Assembly (NCBI GenBank): GCA_030452365.1
Contig: JAKDMK010000177.1
Span: forward strand, 1 to 5,670
Reading direction: 5' to 3'
Origin: Nitrococcus sp.
Lineage (GTDB): Bacteria; Pseudomonadota; Gammaproteobacteria; Nitrococcales; Nitrococcaceae
Length of the DNA: 5,670 nt
A model generated the notes under the pieces. The model had not been told where the DNA came from. It did no database searches and saw only the letters and a list, made by a program, of their open reading frames with translations. Below are positions 1 through 5,381 of the stretch, one piece after another. A program made the translations under genes and the position numbers. Positions within the stretch are counted from its first letter, which is position 1, and every line of letters begins with the position of its first letter.

Positions 1-215
1 ACAGCCAAGGCACTGCGTGCGGCATGATCCAGCACCGCGCGAACTCGTTCCTCCGTGGTGCCCGGAAACCACTCGACAAACTCAGCAACCGTTGCGCCGT
101 CCTCGAGATTCTCGAACAGTGCCGCCACCGGTACTCGGGTGCCTCGAAATACCCAAGCACCGCTGCTGCGCTCCGGATCCCGCTCAACCGCCGGACATGT
201 GGACCAATTGATCAT
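1..215 (-). CDS. DUF433 family protein, probable antitoxin-like regulator (3' end off window)
   Basis: The minus strand reads open from ATG at 215-213 to the left edge, about 71 codons with no stop reached. The translation begins MINWSTCPAVERDPER, continues with VFRGTRVPVAALFENL and then EFVEWFPGTTEERVRAVLDHA, which is the signature of the small DUF433 family (usually about 75-80 residues), so only a few residues are missing. DUF433 proteins have a helix-turn-helix-like fold and are commonly encoded just upstream of a DUF5615 PIN-like protein, where they are regarded as the antitoxin. The DUF5615 partner would lie left of the window and is not seen. No Shine-Dalgarno sequence precedes the ATG; a TATACT hexamer lies 6 nt before it. 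The family call is confident; the antitoxin role is taken from family context. Confidence 0.88.
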   Translation of the reverse strand, partial: MINWSTCPAVERDPERSSGAWVFRGTRVPVAALFENLEDGATVAEFVEWFPGTTEERVRAVLDHAARSALA

Positions 216-227
216 AGTACAAGTATA
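216..227 (-). promoter_or_regulatory. Possible -10 element for a leaderless DUF433 transcript
   Basis: On the minus strand TATACT (227-222) is followed by TGTACT and then the ATG of the DUF433 gene at 215. A sigma70 -10 at this distance would start transcription on or next to the A of the start codon, giving a leaderless mRNA, which fits the absence of a Shine-Dalgarno sequence. No convincing -35 lies 16-18 bp upstream, so the call rests on the hexamer and its spacing only. Confidence 0.3.
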
Positions 228-229
228 TC

Positions 230-604
230 CTACGGCGTCAGAATCCGGTTGGATCCGGTGGCGAGATCGTCGAGGGTGCCGCAGACGATGCCGACGTAGT
301 CGACGTGTTGGAGGTTCTAGACCAGCGCGGCCTCAGCCGGCAGATGATCGAGATCCTGGCCGAGGTTTTTGCGCCCGCTGCGGCGGCGCTCGCCGTGCTT
401 GAGTTTGCCGAAGAACGTCTCGACCAGCGCGTTGGTTCTCGCGACCAGACGCACGCCGGCGGCGGGTGGCGCCAACTCGATCGCGTGGCCCCACAGGTAG
501 GGGCCGTGGGTGTCGAGGTGGCGCAGGATGAGGTCGATGGCTTCGCGCATGTCGTGGGCGGGGACCCCGCGCAGCTCGGCGCTTGCGTAGCGAGTCGACA
601 AGCG
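230..604 (-). pseudogene. Transposase remnant, C-terminal part with an internal stop
   Basis: The minus-strand frame reads HDMREAIDLILRHLDTHGPY, then a stretch containing GVRLVARTNALVETFFGKLK and HGERRRSGRK, then LPAEAALV. This is the C-terminal block of a DDE-type transposase; I recognise the pattern but cannot name the IS family from this piece. A TAG codon at 319-317 interrupts it. Reading through the stop gives NLQHVDYVGIVCGTLDDLA, still family-like, up to a second stop at 232-230, so the internal stop is a lesion and not the natural end. About 125 codons remain of a protein normally several hundred residues long, and nothing N-terminal is present: sequence beyond about 605 belongs to the plus-strand DUF4258 gene. 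No terminal inverted repeats or target duplications were seen. It is a non-functional relic that probably marks a past insertion or recombination. Confidence 0.75.
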
Positions 605-605
605 G

Positions 606-911
606 GTGCGCGCTCTTGTTAGAGCCGGCAATGTTCGTATATCAGAACATGGATACGACGAACCGGCGGAGGACGAGCTTACAGCGAGAGAGATCCTCGC
701 GGGCTTTGCGGAAGCGGTGGTGGTCGAGAAGTATCCGAATTATCGGAAGGGACCATGCGGTTCTTCTATTACCGAAAGATCGGGCAGGTAGGCCGATCCA
801 TGCCGTATGGGGTATCCTGAAGGACAGGACAAACCGGCCGTTCTGGTTACGGCCTATCGGCCGGACCCCACGCGATGGGATCCGAGCTTCTTGCGGAGGC
901 AGCCGTTATGA
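606..911 (+). pseudogene. DUF4258 family protein with two compensating frameshifts
   Basis: From GTG at 606 the frame reads VRAGNVRISEHGYDEPAEDE, later AEAVVVEKYPNYRKGPC, the N-terminal half of a DUF4258 protein. Just after GPC (near 758) one extra base moves the homology to the next frame, which gives VLLLPKDRAGRPIHAVWGI (about 759-815). Near 831-833 one base is missing and the original frame resumes as PAVLVTAYRPDPTRWDPSFL to TGA at 909-911. Without the shift the first frame meets TAG at 789-791. The reconstruction is about 101 residues, the usual size for the family, and the net length change is zero. Either the gene is decaying or the read has paired indel errors. DUF4258 proteins are small, have a compact toxin-like fold, and are often encoded next to small antitoxin-like genes. 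The GTG start is the first after an in-frame stop (588-590) and has no clear ribosome site; the original start may have been lost at the transposase junction. Confidence 0.72.
895..899 (+). promoter_or_regulatory. Ribosome binding site fixing the start of the 72-aa partner
   Basis: GGAGG at 895-899 lies 8 nt before ATG at 908. This strong Shine-Dalgarno sequence selects 908 as the start over the in-frame ATG at 875, and it lies inside the 3' end of the DUF4258 gene. Confidence 0.75.
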
Positions 912-1126
912 AGCGGCGAAGGAAAACCAAGTACGTGCATGACGGTCGATATGTAGCCGAAGTAGACGTCGAGCTGATACTGGACAACGATGGGTGGTCC
1001 CCTTGCCTCAGTGTCGATAACGCCTACCGGCTCGATGATGTGCGAGAGGCGCTACGTCAGGGCGATTTGACCTCGGCCGCACGATATGGTCGTATCTATG
1101 AGCTTCGTCCAGTAGCGCATCAATAG
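908..1126 (+). CDS. Small conserved hypothetical protein, partner of the DUF4258 gene
   Basis: This 72-residue protein starts MKRRRKTKYVHDGRYVAEVD and ends YGRIYELRPVAHQ. It has a basic N-terminus, an acidic centre (VELILDNDGWSPCLSVDNAY) and a helix-prone LDDVREALRQGD segment followed by SAARYGRIYEL. The start overlaps the stop of the upstream gene as ATGA (908-911) and is preceded by GGAGG, a clear case of translational coupling. I recognise the sequence type as a small protein encoded immediately downstream of DUF4258 genes, in the position of an antitoxin, but it has no zinc finger or obvious DNA-binding motif, so its function is unknown. Unlike its upstream partner it is intact. If the pair is a toxin-antitoxin module, this gene would be the surviving antitoxin beside a damaged toxin. 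Confidence 0.8.
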   Translation: MKRRRKTKYVHDGRYVAEVDVELILDNDGWSPCLSVDNAYRLDDVREALRQGDLTSAARYGRIYELRPVAHQ

Positions 1127-1285
1127 GGAGCCTCGAAAACAGATTAACCACCGCACATCCCCGCGAATGCTCCACCGCCCTACCCCACCGAGCTTCTACA
1201 AGCGGGTAGCGGGTGGGTCATCAAATAGCGCAGTTTGGGTTTCGCCTGCAAACTCTGCCCGAAGGAGCGCCTTGTCGAGTAACGC
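1127..1285. other. Intergenic stretch with no recognisable gene
   Basis: No credible coding frame on either strand. It contains GCGGGTAGCGGGTGGG-type G-rich sequence near 1203-1217 and an imperfect inverted repeat, AGTTTG (1232-1237) with CAAACT (1249-1254), that could form a weak hairpin. There is no T-run after it, so it is not a convincing terminator for the upstream pair. No LexA box (CTGT-N8-ACAG) was found ahead of dinG. Confidence 0.5.
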
Positions 1286-1383
1286 GTGACAAGTGACAAG
1301 TGACTAGTGACAAGTGACAAGTGACACGTTGCCCGTAACCCGTAACCCGTAACCCGTAACCCGTCACTCGTAACCCGTAACTA
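1286..1383. repeat. 98-bp tandem heptamer array, 14 units in one register
   Basis: Reading in 7-bp steps from 1286 the units are GTGACAA twice, GTGACTA, GTGACAA twice, GTGACAC, GTTGCCC, GTAACCC four times, GTCACTC, GTAACCC and GTAACTA. All share the pattern GT-N-(A/G)-C. The first half is GTGACAA-type and the second half GTAACCC-type, with hybrid units GTGACAC and GTTGCCC at the junction, and the register is never lost. After four extra bases (1384-1387) another GTGACAC occupies 1388-1394, where the dinG frame opens. Heptameric short tandem repeats are known in cyanobacteria and other bacteria, usually between genes. Such arrays change length by replication slippage. Confidence 0.9.
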
Positions 1384-1387
1384 ATCC

Positions 1388-3649
1388 GTGACACGCGCTC
1401 ACTCCGCCACACCGGTCCCGCGTGATCCGAGCGCCGAAGGCGGACCCGGCGAGCGTAGCGGCTTGGCCGAGGCGACCAAGCAGCACATCCGCGACGCGCT
1501 GGCGCGCCTTACCGCAACTCCGGCATTCAAGTCCCGCCGCGCCCAACGGCTAATGATCGCCGAGATCGCCAAGACACTCGCGGGCGAGTATCCCGGTGAG
1601 CGGGTGGCCTGCGTGGAAGGGCCGACCGGTACCGGCAAGAGCGTCGGTTATCTGCTACCGTCCATCCCGGTGGCCAAGGCGCGCAAGAAGACCCTGGTGA
1701 TCGCCACCGCCACCGTGGCGCTGCAGGAGCAGTTGATCGGCAAGGATCTGCCCGACCTGCAAGCGCGTGCCGGGCTCGAATTTACCTTCGCGCTCGCCAA
1801 GGGCCGCCGGCGCTACGTCTGCGATCGCAACCTCGAACGCCTCCTTGGAGTGGACACGAACCAGGCGCGCTTTGACTTCGGCGACGGTGATGAGGCCCAA
1901 GCCACCTGGACGATCAAGCCCGCGGACGACGAAGTCGCCGAGGTTCAGGCGATGTGGCAAAGGCGCCAGGCGCAGACCTGGAGCGGCGATGTCGACGAGT
2001 GGCCTAATCAACTGCGTCCTGAGCTGCGCGATGAGATTACCACCGACAAGACCGCCTGCACCGGGGCCAACTGCCCATGGCGCGGGCGCTGCGCATTCTT
2101 CGCCGCGCGCAAGGCGCGCGAGGCCAAGGATGTCATCGTCGCCAATCACGCACTCGTGCTGACCGACCTGATACTCGGCGGTGGCGTTGTGCTGCCGGAT
2201 CCCGAAGCGTGCATCTATATCTTCGATGAGGGCCACCACTTGCCCGACGTGGCGGTGCAACAGGGCACGGCGCGCACGCGGCTCATCGGCCCGCGCAGCT
2301 GGCTTGCCGATCTGACCAGGTTGCCAACGAGGGCCGCGGCCACGCTCGCCGGCCAGAGCGAAATTGCCGAAGCGGTGGCAACCCTTGGCTCGGCACTCGC
2401 AGGCGAGATCCCACTGCTCATCGAGCGCCTGAACGACATCCACCGCGCATTACAAAGCGCGCACCCGGCGCTGAAGCCGGGCGAGGCTCCCGCGCGCGCA
2501 CGGGAGAGCGGCGGCTACCGGCGTGAGCCCGATGCGAACTGGCGCTTCGCGCTGGGTCGCGTGCCCGAAGATCTGCGCGCGCTGTTCGAGGAGGCCCGCG
2601 CCGCGAGCGGCGCGGTCAACGCGCTTACACTCAAGCTCATCGAGCGGATCCGAAAGGGAGCCGAGACCGATCCCGACAACCGCGGCGTTGGCACCGCGCA
2701 GGCCAGTGCGCAATGGACCGCCGGGCGGATCGAGGCGATGGAAACGGCTTTCGCGCAGCTCGCCTCGGCTCCGTCTGAGGATCCGAACACGCCGCCGGTC
2801 GCGCGTTGGATCGAGTGCCTCGCTGGCGGCAGCGACTTTGAATGTTGCGCAAGCCCGACTTCGGCCGCCGAATTACTGCGCACCGTGCTGTGGGAGCGCT
2901 GCGACGGTGCGGTGGTGACCTCGGCCACGCTCGCGGCACTCGGGCGCTTCGATCGCTTCTTCGAGCAAGCGGGACTTGGCCCTTGCCACGGCACGCAGGC
3001 GCTGCGCCTTGACTCACCGTTTGACTACGCCAACCGAGCCGAGCTGGTCATCCCGGCAATGCGTGCCAACGCCAAGCACCACGAGGCACACACCGCTGAG
3101 ATCGTCGAGCGCATCGAGGCGGGTCTGGTTGATTTGAACGCCGGCACGCTGGTGCTGTTCTCCTCCTACCGCCAAATGCACGCGGTCGCCGAAATGCTCC
3201 GCCCGCCGATTGCAAAGCGCATTCTGATCCAGGGCACTGCGCCTCGGCACGAGTTGCTGGAGCGCCATCGCAAGCGCATCGCCGCCGGGGAGGGCAGCGT
3301 GCTGTTCGGGGTTGCTTCCTTCTCAGAAGGGGTAGATCTGCCGGGCAGACAGTGTACGCATGTAATCGTCGCGAAGCTGCCGTTCTCGGTGCCCGACTCA
3401 CCCGTGGAGGCAACCCGTGCGGAGTGGCTGGAGGCTCGCGGGCGCAATCCGTTCATGGAGATGTCCGTGCCGGATGCAAGCTTTCGGCTGGTCCAGGCCG
3501 CGGGCAGACTGCTGCGCACCGAGTCCGACAGCGGGCGAGTAACGGTGCTCGATCGCCGTCTGGTGGAAATGCCCTATGGGCGCGCGATTCTGAACGCGCT
3601 GCCGCCGTTTCGTCGCTCTATCGAGGGCGGGAACCGAAGATCAAAGTGA
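1388..3649 (+). CDS. dinG: ATP-dependent DNA helicase DinG (XPD/Rad3-like, Fe-S)
   Basis: A 753-residue superfamily 2, 5'-to-3' DNA helicase of the DinG/XPD group, which unwinds forked DNA, D-loops, R-loops and related structures during repair and replication-transcription conflicts. Visible motifs: Walker A GPTGTGKS (78-85); motif Ia region TLVIATATVALQ (102-113); four Fe-S cysteines at 145 (YVCDRN) and 224, 229 and 235 (spaced C-x4-C-x5-C), matching the E. coli DinG pattern; VIVANHALVL (249-258); Walker B DEGHH (280-284); TSATL (511-515); SFSEGVDL (644-651); and motif VI QAAGRLLR (703-710) with VLDRR after it. The E. coli protein is about 716 residues, so this one is full length with an Arch-type insertion between the DEGH box and TSATL. 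The GTG at 1388 is the first start after an in-frame TAA (1382-1384) and has no Shine-Dalgarno. Homology begins near residue 26, so TTG at 1463 is an alternative start. No LexA box is seen. Confidence 0.95.
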   Translation: MTRAHSATPVPRDPSAEGGPGERSGLAEATKQHIRDALARLTATPAFKSRRAQRLMIAEIAKTLAGEYPGERVACVEGPTGTGKSVGYLLPSIPVAKARKKTLVIATATVALQEQLIGKDLPDLQARAGLEFTFALAKGRRRYVCDRNLERLLGVDTNQARFDFGDGDEAQATWTIKPADDEVAEVQAMWQRRQAQTWSGDVDEWPNQLRPELRDEITTDKTACTGANCPWRGRCAFFAARKAREAKDVIVANHALVLTDLILGGGVVLPDPEACIYIFDEGHHLPDVAVQQGTARTRLIGPRSWLADLTRLPTRAAATLAGQSEIAEAVATLGSALAGEIPLLIERLNDIHRALQSAHPALKPGEAPARARESGGYRREPDANWRFALGRVPEDLRALFEEARAASGAVNALTLKLIERIRKGAETDPDNRGVGTAQASAQWTAGRIEAMETAFAQLASAPSEDPNTPPVARWIECLAGGSDFECCASPTSAAELLRTVLWERCDGAVVTSATLAALGRFDRFFEQAGLGPCHGTQALRLDSPFDYANRAELVIPAMRANAKHHEAHTAEIVERIEAGLVDLNAGTLVLFSSYRQMHAVAEMLRPPIAKRILIQGTAPRHELLERHRKRIAAGEGSVLFGVASFSEGVDLPGRQCTHVIVAKLPFSVPDSPVEATRAEWLEARGRNPFMEMSVPDASFRLVQAAGRLLRTESDSGRVTVLDRRLVEMPYGRAILNALPPFRRSIEGGNRRSK

Positions 3650-3684
3650 GCCGGTACGTAAGTATTCACCTCCCCATTTGACAA

Positions 3685-3747
3685 CGCATCCACCAACAAA
3701 CCTCCGAATCAGAAGGCGGTGGATGCGCTAACGCTTATCCACCCTAC
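3685..3747. repeat. REP-like palindromic repeat with three complementary arms
   Basis: CGCATCCACC (3685-3694) is the exact reverse complement of GGTGGATGCG (3718-3727), and GGTGGAT (3718-3724) is also complementary to ATCCACC (3737-3743). Two mutually exclusive hairpins are therefore possible: a 10-bp stem with a 23-nt loop, and a tighter one, GGTGGAT-GCG-CTAA-CGC-TT-ATCCACC. The minus strand reads GTAGGGTGGATAAGCG followed by GCGCATCCACC, a pattern I recognise as a very common dispersed repeat in gamma- and betaproteobacterial genomes. Confidence 0.7.
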
Positions 3748-3754
3748 GCGTTTT
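3718..3754 (+). terminator. Possible intrinsic terminator of dinG within the repeat
   Basis: The hairpin GGTGGATGCG-CTAA-CGC-TT-ATCCACC (3718-3743) is followed by CTACGCG and TTTT at 3751-3754. The T-run is short and 7 nt from the stem, so this is weaker than a textbook terminator. Its place about 70 bp after the dinG stop, between convergent genes, supports the role. Confidence 0.4.
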
Positions 3755-3904
3755 CAAAATTACGCTTTTGTAATCAGCAAATTAAAGATTAAGCAAGTGC
3801 CATTCCCCCTGAACCTCTTGCCGACCGGGCGCCTCGGGCAACGCTGCTGATGGCCGCCGCCAGGCTTTTCGTCACCGGATTTCTCGCGCTCGCGGTGCCA
3901 TGCG

Positions 3905-5185
3905 CTAATCGAGGGCAGCGAGCGCGAGGCGTGCGGCGCCGGCGGCCGCCTGTTCTGCAGCAGCGGGTTGCATTGAAACGCCCAGCACCCGCGCTCGAAT
4001 GGCTGTCCAGGCGGCATTGCGCGCGCCGCCGCCGACCGTGCGCACAGCCACCAGCCCCGGGGCACCGAGCTCGGCCAGCCGCCGATAGCCGAGCGCCTCC
4101 ACCCGCGCAATTCCTTCCAGCAGCCCATGCAAAAACGCCGCGTCATCATCCGGCCGTGGGACCATGCGCGGTACCAGCGCGGGATCGGCGACCGGGAACC
4201 GCTCCCCCGGGCGCAGCAGCGGATAGTAATCGAGCGGGCTTTCGACCGCCGGATCGATCTCCGCACTGAGACGCACTAGCGCCGGCGGGTTGAAATGTGC
4301 GGCCAGCACAGCACCGCCGACGTTCGAGGCGCCGCCAGCGAGCCAGCGATTGCCGAGGCGGTGGCTGTAGATGCCGAATTGCGGCGCAAAGAGCGGCACA
4401 TCGCAAAGCTGCTTCAACGTAAGCGTGGTGCCAAGCGAGGTCACGCCCTCACCCGTCGCGGCCGCGCCGGTGGCGAGGAAAGCGGCACAGCCATCCGTGG
4501 TGCCGGCGGCAACGATGCTCCGGCGCGGCAAGCCGAGCGTGTCGGCAACATCGGGCCGAATCGTCGCGAGCGGCGTTGCGGGCGGGTGCACGCAAGGCAA
4601 CAACGCCGTATCGGCATCAAGCTGGGCGAGAAAGTCGGGCCAGCGTCGCGAAACCGGATCATAGCCGGTCTTGAGCGCGTTATTCTCGTCCGTGGCATCG
4701 AACCGGCCGCTGAGCCGTCCGACGATCCAGTCGGCCTGGTGTAGCATCCGCGCGAACCCAGCAAGATGCCGCAGATGCAGGAACTTGGCGAGCGGCGAGG
4801 TTACGCCGTGCGCGGCACTGGTGGCCGGTACGATGCCATCCAGAGCGGCCACGTCCGCGGGATCCGCTGGATCGTTGTAGAGGCTGGCCGGGCCAAGCGG
4901 TCTCCCCGCCGCATCGATCGGCAACACCGTCCCCGAGGTGGCGTCGATCGCGAGCGCCCGCACGGCATCCAGGCTCGCCTGCCAGCGTAGCGCGGCGAGC
5001 GCGCGGGTAACGGCCTCCCACCACGCCCAGGGATCGCGCTTGCGGCCAGGCGCGAACGGTACAGCCACGCTCGCCAGCACGGCCGCATCTCGATCGACGA
5101 GCGTGGCACGGGCACCCCCGGTACCAACATCGATCCCAATCGCGACGCCACTGCCCGACCCGCCGCTGCCCTCGGTGGCAGACAT
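3905..5185 (-). CDS. FGGY-family carbohydrate kinase, probable D-ribulose kinase
   Basis: A 426-residue sugar kinase of the ASKHA/FGGY fold (start at 5185). It carries the N-terminal phosphate loop IGIDVGTGGAR (residues 16-26), IDATSGTVLP (80-89), QADWIVGRLSG (150-160), DENNALKTGYDP (167-178), the catalytic aspartate in AGTTDGCAAF (D231), SLGTT (250-254), AGGASNVGG (284-292), LDYYPLLRPGERFPVADP (318-335) and the adenosine motif TVGGGARN (383-390). The series LYND, SLAK-like SPLAKF, NALK-GYDP, GTTD and SNxGG matches the cyanobacterial and plant D-ribulose kinase group (ATP plus D-ribulose gives D-ribulose 5-phosphate) better than xylulokinase or glycerol kinase. Length equals the cyanobacterial enzyme. 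ATG at 5185 has GAGGG 10 nt upstream; ATG at 5221 (12 residues longer) has only weak GGA and is the alternative. Substrate is inferred from motifs; other pentoses remain possible. No sugar transporter or regulator is adjacent. Confidence 0.88.
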   Translation of the reverse strand: MSATEGSGGSGSGVAIGIDVGTGGARATLVDRDAAVLASVAVPFAPGRKRDPWAWWEAVTRALAALRWQASLDAVRALAIDATSGTVLPIDAAGRPLGPASLYNDPADPADVAALDGIVPATSAAHGVTSPLAKFLHLRHLAGFARMLHQADWIVGRLSGRFDATDENNALKTGYDPVSRRWPDFLAQLDADTALLPCVHPPATPLATIRPDVADTLGLPRRSIVAAGTTDGCAAFLATGAAATGEGVTSLGTTLTLKQLCDVPLFAPQFGIYSHRLGNRWLAGGASNVGGAVLAAHFNPPALVRLSAEIDPAVESPLDYYPLLRPGERFPVADPALVPRMVPRPDDDAAFLHGLLEGIARVEALGYRRLAELGAPGLVAVRTVGGGARNAAWTAIRARVLGVSMQPAAAEQAAAGAARLALAALD

Positions 5186-5221
5186 ACCGACCAGACCCTC
5201 GACCGAGGGTGTCTCGCCCAT

Positions 5222-5381
5222 AGGGTCCAGCTTACTACGCCAGCAATAAGAATTTGATCGCCGATACCTCGGCCGCGGCCCTGCGGTGTTCACCCCCGGA
5301 CGTCCCGTGTCCGGATGTGCTGGGATTGAGCTGCGGCTTTGATGGCAGCCGCGCTTGATGCACGGCAACTTACAGAATAAA
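5222..5381. other. Upstream region of the kinase with small hairpins
   Basis: The kinase frame stays open to 5368, but residues encoded above 5221 look random and lack family similarity, so I treat this as non-coding leader. It contains a self-complementary GGCCGCGGCC (5271-5280), CCGGAC (5296-5301) paired with GTCCGG (5309-5314), and GCGGCT (5333-5338) paired with AGCCGC (5347-5352). No clear -35/-10 pair was found for the kinase; TTCTTATTGC near 5245-5255 on the minus strand is the only AT-rich patch. Confidence 0.4.

Larger units (their letters stand above)
3650..3904. other. Gap between convergent genes, no gene seen
   Basis: The helicase ends at 3649 and the kinase stop is at 3905-3907 on the other strand, so this gap should hold terminators for both. 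It contains the REP-like palindrome (3685-3747) and an AT-rich patch at 3751-3793 with ATTAC (3759-3763) opposite GTAAT (3770-3774). I see no coding sequence: the frame starting ATG at 3850 only resembles a signal peptide by chance and runs on antisense to the kinase. Confidence 0.6.

Noticed and set aside
875..907. Longer start (ATG at 875) for the 72-residue partner
   Set aside because: GGAGG at 895-899 and the ATGA overlap point to 908; codons 875-907 coincide with the conserved DUF4258 C-terminus in another frame.
583..942. Plus-strand frame of 119 codons as an independent gene
   Set aside because: Only its middle (about 759-833) resembles DUF4258; the flanks are out-of-frame readings of the same gene and its partner.
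1286..1383. Array considered as CRISPR
   Set aside because: Units are 7 bp with no spacers; CRISPR repeats are about 21-40 bp with unique spacers between them.
1127..1400. LexA-regulated promoter for dinG
   Set aside because: E. coli dinG is SOS-controlled, but no CTGT-N8-ACAG or close variant was found upstream.
1221..1412. Minus-strand 63-codon frame with repeated GLRVTGY-type residues
   Set aside because: The repetitive protein is only the heptamer array read in translation; no ribosome site and no family similarity.
1655..2443. Minus-strand frame of 262 codons inside dinG
   Set aside because: It is an antisense shadow of a strongly supported gene in GC-rich DNA; composition is low-complexity and no motif is recognisable.
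1388..3649. Helicase as the DinG of a type IV CRISPR system
   Set aside because: No csf genes or CRISPR array are present, and the intact four-cysteine Fe-S motif, length and DEGHH box match the chromosomal repair helicase.
3850..4269. Plus-strand frame starting MAAARLFVTGFLALAVPCAN, resembling a signal peptide
   Set aside because: After about 20 residues it becomes Arg/Pro/Ala-rich sequence antisense to the kinase; no ribosome site and no secretory domain.
5222..5368. N-terminal extension of the kinase to ATG at 5368
   Set aside because: The added 49 residues precede the family's conserved start, lack similarity, and include hairpin-forming DNA; starts at 5185 or 5221 fit the family length.
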